Shown here piece after piece: positions 47,529 through 57,818 of a stretch of DNA of 64,000 bases. Every line of letters starts with the position of its first letter. The stretch's first letter is position 1. The translations under genes and the position numbers were made by a program. Under the pieces are notes generated by a model. That model searched no databases. It was given only the letters and a program-made list of their open reading frames with translations, and was not told the origin of the DNA. Source of the DNA: Cupriavidus plantarum (lineage in GTDB: Bacteria; Pseudomonadota; Gammaproteobacteria; Burkholderiales; Burkholderiaceae); the NCBI RefSeq assembly GCF_905397285.1, contig NZ_CAJPUX010000001.1, forward strand, positions 992,001-1,056,000. Direction: 5' to 3'.

Positions 47529-48446
47529 ATGAATTCAGAACACCAACAAGACCACCCGCACCGCGACCCACAACCGGACCCCCAGCGCGCCCCCGAGGAT
47601 TCCCCGCCCGAGAGTGCCGCATCGGGCATTTTCGGCCGCGTGCGCTTCGTGCTCGTCGAAACGAGCCACCCCGGCAACGTCGGCTCCGTCGCGCGCGCCA
47701 TCAAGACGATGGGCTTTGGCGACGCGCCGGGCAGCCTGGTGCTCGTGTCGCCGCGCGAGCCGGCGGTGTTGACCCACCCGGATGCCATCGCCATGGCGAG
47801 CGGTGCGGACGACGTGCTCGCACGCGCCCATATCGTGGACAGTATCGAGCCCGCACTGGCCGGCGCCGCCCTGACCGTGGCGATGACCGCGCGCCAGCGC
47901 GAGTTCGGCCCGCCGCGGCTGCTGCCCCGCGATGCGGCCACGCAGGCGCGCACGCTGCTGGCCGGGCCCGCCGCGCCCGGTGTGGCCTTCGTCTTCGGTA
48001 ACGAGCGCTACGGTCTGCCGAACGACGTGGTGGTGCGTTGCTCGGCCGTCACGCATATCCCGGCCAATCCGGCCTATGCGTCGCTGAATCTCGCGCAGGC
48101 CGTGCAGCTCATCGCCTACGAGATGCGGCTCGCGTTGCTGGAGGCCGAGCGCGCGCCGGCCGCGGTGGCGCACGGTGCGCTCAATATCGGCTATGCTGGT
48201 GAGCCCGCGACCGCGGAGCAGATTGAATCGATGTTCGATCATCTGCAGACGGGCCTCGTCGCGATCGGGTTTCTGGACCCGGACAATCCGCGCAAGCTGA
48301 TGCCGAGGCTGAGGCGGTTACTCGCCCGCAGCCGCCTGGAACGCGAGGAGGTCAACATCCTCCGCGGCATCGCGCGGCATATGCTGCGAGTCGGGAACAA
48401 AGCAGACGACAGCGCGGACGATAAACAAAACGATACGGACCGGTAA
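47529..48446 (+). CDS. trmJ: tRNA (cytidine/uridine-2'-O-)-methyltransferase TrmJ
   Basis: Methylates the 2'-OH of nucleotide 32 in tRNA. The 305-residue SPOUT enzyme has the knot motifs [27 protein letters not shown] and [19 protein letters not shown]-terminal helical region is typical of TrmJ. The first 30 residues are a polar His/Gln/Pro-rich leader without conservation, so the true start could be later. It is divergent from suhB, the arrangement also seen in E. coli. A PrpF-like remnant follows 13 bases downstream. Confidence 0.92.
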   Translation: MNSEHQQDHPHRDPQPDPQRAPEDSPPESAASGIFGRVRFVLVETSHPGNVGSVARAIKTMGFGDAPGSLVLVSPREPAVLTHPDAIAMASGADDVLARAHIVDSIEPALAGAALTVAMTARQREFGPPRLLPRDAATQARTLLAGPAAPGVAFVFGNERYGLPNDVVVRCSAVTHIPANPAYASLNLAQAVQLIAYEMRLALLEAERAPAAVAHGALNIGYAGEPATAEQIESMFDHLQTGLVAIGFLDPDNPRKLMPRLRRLLARSRLEREEVNILRGIARHMLRVGNKADDSADDKQNDTDR

Positions 48447-48459
48447 AGGAGCAGCAAGC

Positions 48460-49032
48460 GTGGCGGAGATTCCGGCGTACTACATGCGTGGCGGCACGAG
48501 CAAGGGCATGTTCTTTCTGGCGGACGATCTGCCGAAGGATGCCGAGACTCGCGATGCGTTGCTGCTGCGCGTGATCGGTTCGCCCGACCCCTATGCGCGC
48601 CATGCCGATGGCATGGGCGGCGCCACCGCGAGCACGAGCAAGGTGGCGCTGGTCCGTGCCGCCCGCCGCGAAGGCTGCGATATCGAATTCCTCTTTGGCG
48701 CGGTGTCCGTCGATGCCGCGCATATCGACTGGACCGCGAAATGCGGCGACCTGCTCGCCGCCGCCGGTCCCTTCGCGATCTGGCGCGGCTTTGTGCCCGC
48801 GCGCGATGGCGCCGCCACCGTGCGCATCTGGCATGCCAACGCCGGCCAGACGATCCATTCCCATGTCCCCTGCCGCAATGGCCATCCGGTGGAGTCGGGC
48901 GAGTTCAGCGAGGACGGCGTGCCGTTTCCCTGCGCGGAGATCGTGCTTGCCTACCAGGACCCGCCCGAGGTCGTGCATCACAGCGCGCGGCGCCTGATGA
49001 CAGGCATCGTGCACGTGCCGGAGCGATGTTGA
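48460..49032 (+). CDS. PrpF-family isomerase remnant with internal deletion (probable pseudogene)
   Basis: A 190-residue open frame whose first 165 residues match the N-terminal half of the PrpF/methylaconitate isomerase family (YYMRGGTSKGMFFLADDLP, DGMGGATASTSKVA, KCGDLLAAAGPFAI). The last 18 residues (SARRLMTGIVHVP) match the extreme C-terminus of the same family. About 170-200 central residues, including most of the second domain, are missing. The junction is near PPEVVHHSAR. The start GTG has an intact AGGAG site 8 bases upstream, so the frame is translatable, but enzyme activity is very unlikely. It follows trmJ by 13 bases. Confidence 0.8.
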   Translation: MAEIPAYYMRGGTSKGMFFLADDLPKDAETRDALLLRVIGSPDPYARHADGMGGATASTSKVALVRAARREGCDIEFLFGAVSVDAAHIDWTAKCGDLLAAAGPFAIWRGFVPARDGAATVRIWHANAGQTIHSHVPCRNGHPVESGEFSEDGVPFPCAEIVLAYQDPPEVVHHSARRLMTGIVHVPERC

Positions 49033-49238
49033 GCGCGCATGCGCGAATGTCCCTGACGGCGTCAGGGCTCGGCGTCGGACAGGCAAATCTCTTACACTCC
49101 CTGATCCCGCGCTGACCCGGCCGCCATCCCCCGGCCCACGACCATGCCGGCGACTGCCCGCTGCGGCGCCTCGGACCTGCGTTCCGACTGGCGTCGCATG
49201 CCGCGCGGCGCACGGCCTGGCATCACGACAAGACAAAG

Positions 49239-49982
49239 ATGTTCACTCGCCTGAAGGAAGATATCGATTCGATCATGCTGCGCGACCCTGCCGCGCGCAG
49301 CCGCCTCGAGGTCCTGACCTGCTACCCTGGCCTTCACGCCGTCCTGTTCCACCGCGTGGCCCATGCCTGCTGGCGCGGGGGCTTCCATTGGCTGGGCCGC
49401 TGGATCTCGCACTGGTCGCGGTTTCTCACCGGCATCGAAATCCATCCGGCCGTCCGCATGGGCCGCCGCGTGTTTATCGACCATGGCATGGGCGTGGTCA
49501 TCGGCGAGACCGCCGAGATCGGTGACGACTGCACGATCTACCAGGGCGTGACGCTCGGCGGTACGTCGCTCTACAAGGGACAGAAGCGGCATCCCACACT
49601 GGGCGCGAACGTCGTCGTCAGCGCGGGGGCCAAGGTGCTCGGCGGTTTCGAGGTGGGCGCGGGCGCGCGCGTGGGATCGAACGCGGTGGTGCTCAAGCCC
49701 GTGCCGCCGGGCGCGACCGCGGTGGGCATTCCAGCACGAATCATCCTGCCCGATGCGCCGACGCAGCAGCAGGGCGCCAAGCAGGAGTTCTCCGCGTACG
49801 GCATCACGCCCAATGCCGACGATCCGGTGTCGCTGGCGCTGAAGTCGCTGATCGACAATGCCGCGCAGCAGGACGATCGCATCAAGGCGGTATTGGCCGC
49901 CCTCGATCGGCTTGGCGAGCACCTCGAGAACACGCCGAACGATCGGTTCGACGCGAGCGAATTGCGCAGCCTGATGAAGTAA
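49239..49982 (+). CDS. cysE: Serine O-acetyltransferase
   Basis: Acetylates serine as the first step of cysteine synthesis. The 247-residue protein is of the shorter CysE type: an N-terminal helical part ([22 protein letters not shown]), then a left-handed beta-helix of hexapeptide repeats with the catalytic [22 protein letters not shown] and the [18 protein letters not shown] loop. The C-terminus is extended with a helical region. The 206-base upstream gap holds no gene; TACACT near 49094 could be a -10. It is convergent with lpxH. Confidence 0.94.
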   Translation: MFTRLKEDIDSIMLRDPAARSRLEVLTCYPGLHAVLFHRVAHACWRGGFHWLGRWISHWSRFLTGIEIHPAVRMGRRVFIDHGMGVVIGETAEIGDDCTIYQGVTLGGTSLYKGQKRHPTLGANVVVSAGAKVLGGFEVGAGARVGSNAVVLKPVPPGATAVGIPARIILPDAPTQQQGAKQEFSAYGITPNADDPVSLALKSLIDNAAQQDDRIKAVLAALDRLGEHLENTPNDRFDASELRSLMK

Positions 49983-49993
49983 CCGGACCCGCG

Positions 49994-50761
49994 CTAATCG
50001 GCTTGGCTGAGTTCGGTGAAACCGCTCGCGTCCAATTGCAGCACGGCGGCGCGCGGATGACGCGTATCGAGGTCCCAGTCGGTCAGCACCCACCGGTCGT
50101 TCTCCCCATGCACATGGTGCGCGGGACGATGCGTATGCCCGTGGATGACGGTGTGCGTCCCCGTCGCCGTGAGCAGGGCGTCGACCGCGGCCGGCGTCGC
50201 ATCGCCGTACGTGACCTGGCGCGTGCGGCTCGCCTCGCTGTCCGCCCGCAGCCGCCGCGCCACGCCTAGCCGCATCGAAAGCGGCATCGTCAGGAACAGG
50301 CGCTGCACCCAGCGCTTGCGCGTCCACAGGCGGAAGCGGTTATAGCGCTCGTCGTCGAGGCACAGCATGTCGCCATGGCTCAGCGCCACGCGATGGCCGC
50401 CGCAGATCACCACCGAAGGGTCAGGTAGCAGTGTGGCGCCTGCCGCCGCGGCAAAGCGCTTGCCGAGCAGAAAGTCGCGGTTGCCGTGCATCAGGTACAC
50501 GGGCACCCCACAGGAAGTCAGGCGACGCAGCAGCTGCGCGACATCGCGCGCGAACGGCGTGTTCAGCGCGTCGTCGCCGACCCAGAACTCGAAGAAATCG
50601 CCGAGGATGAACAGCGCGCGAGCATTGGCCGCCGCCCGGTCGAGCAGGCGCTCGAATGCGGCGCGCGTGCGCGGCATGCCCTCGGTGAGATGGAGGTCCG
50701 AAACGAACCACGCCGGCGCCGGCACCTCGATCGGTGCCGTCACCGGCGTGAAATCAAGCAT
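49994..50761 (-). CDS. lpxH: UDP-2,3-diacylglucosamine diphosphatase
   Basis: Peripheral inner-membrane hydrolase of lipid A synthesis that yields 2,3-diacylglucosamine 1-phosphate (lipid X). The roughly 255-residue calcineurin-like enzyme has all metal motifs: FVSDLHL, GDFFEFWVGDD, HGNRDFLLG, LSHGD and HGHTHRP. ATG 50761 was chosen; an in-frame TTG 21 bases upstream is possible and neither has a strong ribosome site. It lies downstream of ppiA and ppiB on the same strand, as the end of a probable TPR-ppiA-ppiB-lpxH operon. Confidence 0.95.
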   Translation of the reverse strand: MLDFTPVTAPIEVPAPAWFVSDLHLTEGMPRTRAAFERLLDRAAANARALFILGDFFEFWVGDDALNTPFARDVAQLLRRLTSCGVPVYLMHGNRDFLLGKRFAAAAGATLLPDPSVVICGGHRVALSHGDMLCLDDERYNRFRLWTRKRWVQRLFLTMPLSMRLGVARRLRADSEASRTRQVTYGDATPAAVDALLTATGTHTVIHGHTHRPAHHVHGENDRWVLTDWDLDTRHPRAAVLQLDASGFTELSQAD

Positions 50762-50804
50762 CTCAGAAGTCGATACTTGCAAGATGGATCGCGATGATTC
50801 GCGA

Positions 50805-51305
50805 TTACTCGAGTACCACGGCCTTCTGGATCACGACGTCCTCGAGCGGCACATCCTGATGGAAGCCCGAGCTGCCCGTGCGCACGCCCTTGATCGTGTC
50901 GACGATCTCGGTGCCTTCGGTCACCTTGCCGAACACGGCATAGCCGAAGCCTTGCGGCGTCGGTGCGGTGAAGTTCAGGAAGTCGTTATCCACCACGTTG
51001 ATGAAGAACTGGGCCGTGGCCGAGTGGGGCGCATTGGTGCGTGCCATCGCCACCGAGTAGCGCTCGTTCTTCAGGCCGTTGGCGGCTTCGTTCTCGATCG
51101 GCGCGTCGGTGTCCTTCTGTTTCATGCCGGGTTCGAAACCGCCGCCCTGGATCATGAAGTTCTTGATGATGCGATGGAAGATCGTGTTGTCGTAGTGACC
51201 CTTGCGCACGTAGGCGAGGAAGTTTTCCACGGTCTTGGGCGCCTTGGCGTCGTCGAGTTCGATGACGATGTTGCCCTGGTTGGTCTGCAGCTGGACTTTG
51301 CTCAT
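50805..51305 (-). CDS. ppiB: Cytoplasmic peptidyl-prolyl cis-trans isomerase (cyclophilin B)
   Basis: A 166-residue single-domain cyclophilin without signal peptide. Active-site segments are intact: [36 protein letters not shown] and GYAVFGKV. It begins 13 bases after ppiA on the same strand. Together with ppiA it gives one cytoplasmic and one exported prolyl isomerase from adjacent genes, which looks like an old tandem duplication. Confidence 0.95.
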   Translation of the reverse strand: MSKVQLQTNQGNIVIELDDAKAPKTVENFLAYVRKGHYDNTIFHRIIKNFMIQGGGFEPGMKQKDTDAPIENEAANGLKNERYSVAMARTNAPHSATAQFFINVVDNDFLNFTAPTPQGFGYAVFGKVTEGTEIVDTIKGVRTGSSGFHQDVPLEDVVIQKAVVLE

Positions 51306-51318
51306 GGTATTCCTCTGT

Positions 51319-51924
51319 TTACTTGGTGACGATGGTGGCGGATTCGATCACGACCGGCGCGGCCGGCACGTTGCGCATCGAACCGTAGGCCGTGGTCGGG
51401 ACGGTCTTGATCTTGTCGATCGTATCCATGCCTTCCACCACCTTGCCAAAGACGGCGTACCCATTGCCATCGGGCTGCGGGTAGTCGAGGTTCGGATTAT
51501 CCACCACATTGACGAAGAACTGCGCCGTGGCCGAATTCGGATTCGAGGTCCGGGCCATGGCAACGGTTCCCACGGTGTTCTTCAGGCCATTCTGCGACTC
51601 GAGCGGAATCGGGGCGCGCGTGGGCTTTTCCTTCATGTCGCGGTCGAAGCCGCCGCCCTGCACCATGAAGCCATTGATCACGCGATGGAACGTGGTGCCG
51701 GCGTAGAAGCCGCTGCGCACGTACTCGAGGAAGTTCGCCACGGTTTTCGGGGCGGCGTCGGGATATACCTCGACCGTGAAATTGCCTTTGTTGGTGACGA
51801 ACTGCACGCGTTCGGTCTTTTGCGTCGCAGCAGCGGACGCGCCTTGCGCAAGCGCGGCGAGCGGGGAGAAGGCGACGGCGGCGGCCGCGAGGCCGGCCAG
51901 GACGATGCGGCGGGAAACGGTCAT
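51319..51924 (-). CDS. ppiA: Periplasmic peptidyl-prolyl cis-trans isomerase (cyclophilin A)
   Basis: A 201-residue cyclophilin with an N-terminal signal peptide ([20 protein letters not shown], cleavage probably after ALAQ). The twin arginine is present but the pattern is short, so Sec or Tat export cannot be told apart. The catalytic regions [15 protein letters not shown] and [20 protein letters not shown] match the cytoplasmic paralogue closely. It lies 15 bases downstream of the TPR gene and 13 bases upstream of ppiB. Confidence 0.94.
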   Translation of the reverse strand: MTVSRRIVLAGLAAAAVAFSPLAALAQGASAAATQKTERVQFVTNKGNFTVEVYPDAAPKTVANFLEYVRSGFYAGTTFHRVINGFMVQGGGFDRDMKEKPTRAPIPLESQNGLKNTVGTVAMARTSNPNSATAQFFVNVVDNPNLDYPQPDGNGYAVFGKVVEGMDTIDKIKTVPTTAYGSMRNVPAAPVVIESATIVTK

Positions 51925-51939
51925 GAACGTAACTCCGTT

Positions 51940-52698
51940 TTAACGATTATCCGATTTGCCAGTGGCAGATTTGCGGGGCGATGTCGACTTGGACGTGGAC
52001 TTCGGCACGGCCGTGGCGGCCGGAGAGGAAGCCGGGGAGCCGGCCGGCGCGGCATCCGCATCCACGGGCGCGGCGCTCTCGCGCACATGACGCAGGCCCT
52101 CGGCGGCGCGCGCGTCGCCGGGGTTGCGCCGCAGCGCGTTGTTGTAGGCTTCCGCGGCCATGCGGCGGTACACGTCGCCGAGGTTCGTATAGGCGATCGC
52201 GAAATCCGGGCGCGACTCGATCGCGAGCAGCAGCTCGGACTCGGCGCGCTTGAGGTCGCCGCGCTTGGCGTACATCAGCGCGAGGTTGTTGTGCGGCTCG
52301 GGCAGTTCGGGGAAGTCCTGCGCCATCTCGTTGAACGCGCGCATCGCTTCGTCCTCGCGGCCGGACTGCGCCAGCGCCCAGGCGCGCTCGAAGCGGGCCT
52401 GGGCATTGCGGGGATTGGTCGCGAGCACGCGGTCGAAGGCGGCGATGGCATCGCTGTAGCGCTTCTCGCGCAGGGCCTTCTCGGCGGGCACCATGCCGGG
52501 ATCCTTGGACACCGGTCCGGTGACCGGGGCCGGCGGCGGCGTCAGCGAGAGCGGGCCATTCTGCGCGGCGGCGGGCGGCGCGGCGAAGGCCGCCAGCACG
52601 GCCAGTGTCGCGGCCACGATCGTCAGCGGCGCGGCGGAATATCGGCCGCCGGCGGCTGGGCGTCGACCGGCGGTCGAGGGAAGCAGAGGCAAGCTCAT
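51940..52698 (-). CDS. Exported tetratricopeptide-repeat protein
   Basis: A 252-residue protein with a signal peptide (hydrophobic segment about residues 24-45, cleavage after PPAAAQ) and about three to four TPR units between residues 75 and 200 (EKALREKRYSDAIAAFDRVL, ARFERAWALAQSGREDEAMRAF, AIAYTNLGDVYRRMA). The C-terminus is a Lys/Ser/Ala-rich low-complexity tail. TPR proteins hold partners together; the partner is unknown. ATG 52698 was chosen; an in-frame start 30 bases upstream exists. It heads the run to ppiA, ppiB and lpxH. Confidence 0.82.
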   Translation of the reverse strand: MSLPLLPSTAGRRPAAGGRYSAAPLTIVAATLAVLAAFAAPPAAAQNGPLSLTPPPAPVTGPVSKDPGMVPAEKALREKRYSDAIAAFDRVLATNPRNAQARFERAWALAQSGREDEAMRAFNEMAQDFPELPEPHNNLALMYAKRGDLKRAESELLLAIESRPDFAIAYTNLGDVYRRMAAEAYNNALRRNPGDARAAEGLRHVRESAAPVDADAAPAGSPASSPAATAVPKSTSKSTSPRKSATGKSDNR

Positions 52699-52822
52699 GT
52701 AAGTGCGGTCCGTTATACTCCGCGGCATTCTAGCAAAGGGCGGCCGTCCCCCCGCACAAGGCCGTTCCGGTAAGATAGGCGCCTCGACGCAGGTCCCGCG
52801 GTTTCACCACTGAACTTCCTTC

Positions 52823-54211
52823 ATGCAGCAACTGAACATCTACAACACGCTCGCGCGTGAGAAGCAGCCTTTCGTGCCAATCGAACCGGGCAAGGTCCGC
52901 ATGTATGTCTGCGGCATGACCGTTTACGATTACTGTCACGTCGGCCATGCGCGCGTGATGGTGGTGTTCGACATGGTGCATCGCTGGCTGCGCGCCGCGG
53001 GCTACGACGTCACGTATGTGCAGAACATCACGGACATCGATGACAAGATCATCCGCCGCGCGGCGGAGAATGGCGAGACGATCGGCCAGTTGACGACGCG
53101 TTTCATCCAGTACATGCACGAGGATGCCGCGGCGCTGGGCATCATCCGTCCCGACTACGAACCGCGCGCGACGGATTACGTGCCGCAGATGCTCAACCTG
53201 ATCGAGAAGCTCGAGGCCAACGGCCTGGCGTATCAGGCGAAGGACGGCGACGTCAACTACTCGGTGCGCAAGTTTCCGGGCTACGGCAAGCTCTCGGGCA
53301 AGTCGCTCGAGGACCTGCGCGCGGGCGAACGCGTGTCCGCCAACGATGCCAAGCAGGACCCGCTCGACTTCGTGCTGTGGAAGTCCGCGAAGGAAACCGA
53401 GCCGCCCGAGACCAAGTGGAACTCGAAGTGGGGCAGCGGCCGTCCGGGCTGGCATATCGAATGCTCGGCGATGAGCTGCACGCTGCTGGGCGAGCATTTC
53501 GACATTCATGGCGGCGGCGCGGACCTGCAGTTCCCGCACCACGAGAACGAGATTGCGCAGTCCGAGGGGGCGAGCGGCAAGCCGTTCGTCAACCTGTGGA
53601 TGCACAACGGCTTTGTGCGCGTGAACGACGAGAAGATGTCGAAGTCGCTCGGCAACTTCTTCACGATTCGCGAAGTGCTCAAGCAGTACGACGCGGAGGT
53701 CGTGCGCTTCTTCATCCTGCGCGCGCACTATCGGAGCCCGCTGAACTATAGCGATGCCCACCTCGACGATGCGCGGGGCGCCCTGACGCGTCTGTACACG
53801 GCGCTGAAGGAGACGCAGCCCGGCGGTTGCGCGGTCGATTGGGACGAGCCGCATGCGAAGCGATTCGCCGAGGCGATGAACGACGACTTCAACACGCCGA
53901 TCGCGATGTCGGTGCTGTTCGACCTCGCGAGCGAGGTCAACCGCACGGGCTCCACGCTGGCCGCGCGCCAGCTCAAGGCGCTCGCGGGCACGCTGGGTCT
54001 GCTGGAGCGCGATCCGCACACGTTCCTGCAGGGCGGCCATGTGGCCTCGGGTTTGACGCCGGACGAGATCGAATCCCGCATCGCGGCGCGCAAGTCGGCC
54101 AAGGCCGAGCGCAACTTTGCGGAGGCGGACCGCATTCGTGCCGAGCTGCTCGAAGCGGGCGTCGTGCTCGAGGACAAGCCCGGTGGCGCGACCGAGTGGA
54201 GGCGTGCTTGA
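52823..54211 (+). CDS. cysS: Cysteinyl-tRNA synthetase
   Basis: Charges tRNA-Cys. The 462-residue class I enzyme has the zinc-ligand Cys30 in VCGMTVYD, the HIGH-equivalent HVGH at 39-42, the zinc/tRNA segment WHIECSAMS, the [14 protein letters not shown] motif and KMSKS near residue 272. It is divergent from the TPR gene. The stop codon overlaps the TTG start of the next gene (TTGA), so translation of the DNA glycosylase is coupled to it. Confidence 0.97.
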   Translation: MQQLNIYNTLAREKQPFVPIEPGKVRMYVCGMTVYDYCHVGHARVMVVFDMVHRWLRAAGYDVTYVQNITDIDDKIIRRAAENGETIGQLTTRFIQYMHEDAAALGIIRPDYEPRATDYVPQMLNLIEKLEANGLAYQAKDGDVNYSVRKFPGYGKLSGKSLEDLRAGERVSANDAKQDPLDFVLWKSAKETEPPETKWNSKWGSGRPGWHIECSAMSCTLLGEHFDIHGGGADLQFPHHENEIAQSEGASGKPFVNLWMHNGFVRVNDEKMSKSLGNFFTIREVLKQYDAEVVRFFILRAHYRSPLNYSDAHLDDARGALTRLYTALKETQPGGCAVDWDEPHAKRFAEAMNDDFNTPIAMSVLFDLASEVNRTGSTLAARQLKALAGTLGLLERDPHTFLQGGHVASGLTPDEIESRIAARKSAKAERNFAEADRIRAELLEAGVVLEDKPGGATEWRRA

Positions 54212-55116
54212 ACGCTGCCGCGCGCAAGCCCACGGCACCCGCGAAGTCCGCCGGCAGGCAGGCCGCCCAACCGACCAGATCGTCGGTCAAGACGGCGGAG
54301 CAGGCGCCTGCGAAGGTTGCGCCCAAGGTGGCATCGAAGGTTGCCCCTAAGGTGACTAAGGTGGCTACTAAGGTCGCTGCGCCCAAGGTTGCAGCGAAAG
54401 TTGCGCCCCGGGCCGCCACGAAGGGCGCCCGCCCGTCGAAGCCGGCGCTCCCCGAAGCCGAGGGCATGCCCTTACCGGTGGAGACCGTCGTCGACGCCGT
54501 ACGTCCCGCGTATTGGGATGAAGCCTGCGCGGACCTCATGAAGCGGGACCGCATCCTCCGCAAGATGATCCCGACGTACGGCCCGGCGCACCTGATCTCG
54601 CGCGGTGACCCGTTCGTGACGCTCGCGCGCTCGGTCGTCGGTCAGCAGATTTCGGTCAAGGCGGCGCAGGCCGTATGGGATCGCCTGGCGGCGATGTGCC
54701 CGCGGCTCACGCCTTCGCAGTTCCTGAAGGCGGGCAACGAGCAGCTTGCCAGTTGCGGCTTGTCGCGGCGCAAGGCGGAATACATCATCGATTTATCAGA
54801 ACATTTCAAGGCCGGACGCGTCCATGTCAATGAGTGGGCCGCAATGGAGGACGAGGCGGTGATCGCCGAGCTCACCCAGATTCGCGGCATCGGGCGCTGG
54901 ACCGCGGAAATGTTCCTGATGTTCAACCTGATGCGCCCGAACGTGCTGCCGCTCGACGACGTTGGCCTGATCAATGCAATCTCCGCCAATTACTTCAGCG
55001 GCGAGCCGGTCACCCGGAGCGAGGCGCGTGAAGTGGCCGCCAATTGGGAACCGTGGCGGACCGTGGCGACGTGGTATATGTGGCGTAGTCTGGACCCGGT
55101 TCCCGTGACCTACTGA
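54208..55116 (+). CDS. AlkA-like DNA-3-methyladenine glycosylase with Lys/Ala/Pro-rich tail
   Basis: Excises alkylated bases in base excision repair. The 302-residue protein starts at TTG 54208, with GGAGG five bases upstream and overlapping the cysS stop. Residues 1-85 are a low-complexity tail rich in KVA and APK units, like histone H1-type tails. The HhH-GPD domain follows, with [15 protein letters not shown], the helix-hairpin-helix [12 protein letters not shown] near residue 225 and the catalytic-aspartate region LPLDDVGLI (Asp250/251). No C-terminal Fe-S cysteines are present. The tail probably increases non-specific DNA contact (inference). Confidence 0.86.
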   Translation: MNAAARKPTAPAKSAGRQAAQPTRSSVKTAEQAPAKVAPKVASKVAPKVTKVATKVAAPKVAAKVAPRAATKGARPSKPALPEAEGMPLPVETVVDAVRPAYWDEACADLMKRDRILRKMIPTYGPAHLISRGDPFVTLARSVVGQQISVKAAQAVWDRLAAMCPRLTPSQFLKAGNEQLASCGLSRRKAEYIIDLSEHFKAGRVHVNEWAAMEDEAVIAELTQIRGIGRWTAEMFLMFNLMRPNVLPLDDVGLINAISANYFSGEPVTRSEAREVAANWEPWRTVATWYMWRSLDPVPVTY

Positions 55117-55225
55117 CGTTCCTTCGTGCCGAGTTAGTGACGAATTAGTGACGTAACAGCTTTGTCTGGCAATACCGGCAGGCAATTTTTGCTGGTAAGT
55201 GTAGAGAGTTCAACTTGCGGGGCGA

Positions 55226-55253
55226 TTGGACCGGGACCTTTTTCCGGTAGAAT
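55226..55253 (+). promoter_or_regulatory. Putative sigma-70 promoter of accA
   Basis: TTGGAC at 55226-55231 and TAGAAT at 55248-55253 are separated by 16 bases and lie 30 bases before the accA ATG, in the 167-base gap after the glycosylase gene. Confidence 0.55.
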
Positions 55254-55283
55254 GCGCCCCTTCACAGACAGGTCCGCGTTTCT

Positions 55284-56255
55284 ATGAAAACCACCTTCCT
55301 GGATTTCGAACAGCCGATCGCCGAGCTCGAGGCAAAAATCGAAGAACTGCGTTTCGTGCAGGACGATTCGGCAGTCGATATTTCCGAAGAGATCTCGCGG
55401 CTGGCTGGCAAGAGCCAGCAGCTCACCAAAGATATCTACGCCAATCTGTCCCCGTGGCAGGTTGCGCAAATCGCCCGACACCCCCAGCGTCCGTACACGC
55501 TGGACTATGTGCGGGAGATCTTTACCGACTTTCATGAATTGCACGGCGACCGTGCGTTTGCCGACGATCTGTCGATCGTGGGCGGCCTCGCGCGCTTCAA
55601 TGGCCAGGCCTGCATGGTCATCGGTCATCAGAAGGGCCGCGACACGAAGGAGCGCGCGCTGCGCAACTTCGGCATGTCGAAGCCGGAGGGCTATCGCAAG
55701 GCCAAGCGCCTGATGGAGTTGGCCGACAAGTTCGGTCTGCCGATCTTCACGTTTGTCGACACGCCGGGCGCATTCCCGGGTATCGATGCGGAAGAGCGTG
55801 GCCAGTCGGAAGCCATCGGCCACAACCTGTATGTGATGGCCGGCCTGAAGGTGCCCCTGATCGCGACGATCATCGGCGAAGGCGGTTCGGGCGGCGCGCT
55901 CGCGATTGCGGTTGGCGACGTGGTGCAGATGCTCCAGTTTGCGACGTATGCGGTGATCTCGCCGGAAGGCTGCGCATCGATCCTGTGGAAGACCGCCGCC
56001 AAGGCGCCGGAAGCCGCCGAGGCGCTGGGCCTGACCGCGCATCGTCTGAAGGCCCTCGGCCTGATCGACAAGATCATCAACGAGCCGCTCGGTGGCGCGC
56101 ATCGCGACCCGAAGAGCATGGCGACGATGCTGAAGCGCTCGCTGGCCGAATCGCTGCGCCAGTTCCAGGGTATGAGCGTCAAGGAACTGCAGGCGCGCCG
56201 TCACGAGCGTCTGCTCGCGTATGGCAAGTTCAAGGAAACCGGCGCGACCGAATGA
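55284..56255 (+). CDS. accA: Acetyl-CoA carboxylase carboxyltransferase, alpha subunit
   Basis: With AccD it transfers carboxyl from biotin to acetyl-CoA, giving malonyl-CoA for fatty acid synthesis. The 323-residue protein begins [19 protein letters not shown] and has the crotonase-like core with [31 protein letters not shown] and [11 protein letters not shown]. Length equals E. coli AccA (319). It is preceded by a recognisable promoter and followed by tilS after 39 bases, a frequent pairing. Confidence 0.97.
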   Translation: MKTTFLDFEQPIAELEAKIEELRFVQDDSAVDISEEISRLAGKSQQLTKDIYANLSPWQVAQIARHPQRPYTLDYVREIFTDFHELHGDRAFADDLSIVGGLARFNGQACMVIGHQKGRDTKERALRNFGMSKPEGYRKAKRLMELADKFGLPIFTFVDTPGAFPGIDAEERGQSEAIGHNLYVMAGLKVPLIATIIGEGGSGGALAIAVGDVVQMLQFATYAVISPEGCASILWKTAAKAPEAAEALGLTAHRLKALGLIDKIINEPLGGAHRDPKSMATMLKRSLAESLRQFQGMSVKELQARRHERLLAYGKFKETGATE

Positions 56256-56294
56256 CGGTTGCTCCGGGTCGGTAACGATCGGGTGACATCGCCC

Positions 56295-57731
56295 ATGTCA
56301 CCGGACCTGCGTCTCATCGACAAGGTCGCACAGGCTGTGCAAGCCAGTGCGGCCTTTGTTGTTTCCGGCGCTGCCGTCGGAGCGCCCGTCATCGCCGTGG
56401 CCCTCTCCGGCGGCCGCGATTCCGTGGCGCTGCTGCATGCCGCGCGCGAGGCCGCCACGCGGCTCGGCACGCGCGTGGTGGCGCTGCACGTCCATCACGG
56501 CCTGCAAGCCGATGCCGACGCATGGGAGGCCTTCTGCGCGATGCGATGCGCGGAGTGGGGCGTATCGCTCCATACCGAACGCGTGACCGTCGTCGCGCAG
56601 GGCGGGGAGGGCATCGAAGCGGCCGCGCGCCGCGCGCGCTACGACGCCCTCGGCCGCATGTGCCGCGCGGCCGGTGCCCCGATGCTGATGTTCGCGCATC
56701 ATCGCGACGATCAGGTCGAAACCGTGCTGCTGCGGCTCTTCCGTGGCGCCGGTGTGGCGGGTCTTGCGGGTATGCCTGCCTCGCGTCCGCTCGATGCCGG
56801 GGGTGACGTGCGCCTGCTGCGTCCATGGCTCGACGTCTCCCGCGCGGAGATCGACGCGTATTGCGCGCGCCATGCGCTGCGCTGGATCGAAGATCCCTCC
56901 AACACCGACACACGCTTCGCGCGCAACGCCCTGCGCGCGCACCTGCCCGCCCTCGTGACGGCGTTTTCGGGCCTGCATGAGAACGTGGTGCAGGCCGCCG
57001 CGCATATCGCGCAGGCGGCGGACATGCTCGAGGACATGACTCAGCGCGACCTTGTGCCGCTGGTGCGGGCAGGGCGCGACGGCGACACCTATGGCGAACT
57101 CGATCTGCCCGGGTTGCGCGCATTGCCGCCCGCGCGGGCCGACGCGGTATTGCGCGCGTGGTTGCGCGATCTCGGCGCGCAGCCGCCTTCGACGGCGCGG
57201 CTTGCCGATATGCGGCGGCAGCTGATCGACAGCGACGGCGGGGAACCGTCGATCGCACACGATGGGCTCGTGCTGCATCGCTTCCGCGATCGCGTGCTCG
57301 CATGCCGGCCGCCGCTTGCCGAAGTGCCCGATGCGTTGGCGTTCGTATGGCGGGAAGAGGCCGAAGTGGCCGTGCCGATGTGGCGCGGCGCGTTGCGGTT
57401 CACGCGGGACGACACCTTCGGCGTTCCGGAGGCCGTGCTGCGCGCGCCGATGCGCGTTGTGGCGCGCGCCGGCGGCGAACGTATCGTGTTGCGTCCCGGC
57501 GGTCCCGCGCGCGCGCTCAAGCAGGCTTATCAGGAGGCCGGTGTGCCCGCATGGCGCCGGGAATGCCTGCCATTGCTATGGGCGGGAGACACGTTGGTCC
57601 TCGCGGCGGGGCTCGGACAGCATCGCCGGTGGCCCGAGGCCCCGAACACTCCACCCGCCTCGCACGCGCCGCGCTGGCGGGTGGAGTGGGTGCCCGAACC
57701 GCTGCAAAATCGCCCCAACGCCACGCCCTGA
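56295..57731 (+). CDS. tilS: tRNA(Ile)-lysidine synthetase
   Basis: Converts C34 of the CAU anticodon of a minor tRNA-Ile to lysidine, so that it reads AUA. The roughly 478-residue protein has the PP-loop SGGRDS at 38-43, the HHRDDQVETVLLRLFRGAGVAGL segment (broken by normal spacing) and PWLDVSRAEIDAYC, then TilS substrate-binding and C-terminal domains. ATG 56295 was used; in-frame GTG and TTG codons 12 and 36 bases upstream are alternatives. It lies 39 bases after accA and 87 before lysC. Confidence 0.93.
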   Translation: MSPDLRLIDKVAQAVQASAAFVVSGAAVGAPVIAVALSGGRDSVALLHAAREAATRLGTRVVALHVHHGLQADADAWEAFCAMRCAEWGVSLHTERVTVVAQGGEGIEAAARRARYDALGRMCRAAGAPMLMFAHHRDDQVETVLLRLFRGAGVAGLAGMPASRPLDAGGDVRLLRPWLDVSRAEIDAYCARHALRWIEDPSNTDTRFARNALRAHLPALVTAFSGLHENVVQAAAHIAQAADMLEDMTQRDLVPLVRAGRDGDTYGELDLPGLRALPPARADAVLRAWLRDLGAQPPSTARLADMRRQLIDSDGGEPSIAHDGLVLHRFRDRVLACRPPLAEVPDALAFVWREEAEVAVPMWRGALRFTRDDTFGVPEAVLRAPMRVVARAGGERIVLRPGGPARALKQAYQEAGVPAWRRECLPLLWAGDTLVLAAGLGQHRRWPEAPNTPPASHAPRWRVEWVPEPLQNRPNATP

Positions 57732-57818
57732 GCCCGGGGAGGCCTGCGTAGCCTTGCCGGACCGTCGCGGTTCGTGTATTTTCAAGGGCTTTGCACAATC
57801 GCTGGCGTCGACAAGAGA

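Noticed and set aside
57732..57818. Lysine riboswitch upstream of lysC
   Set aside because: The gap after tilS is only 87 bases and holds no recognisable lysine-box elements or terminator hairpin.
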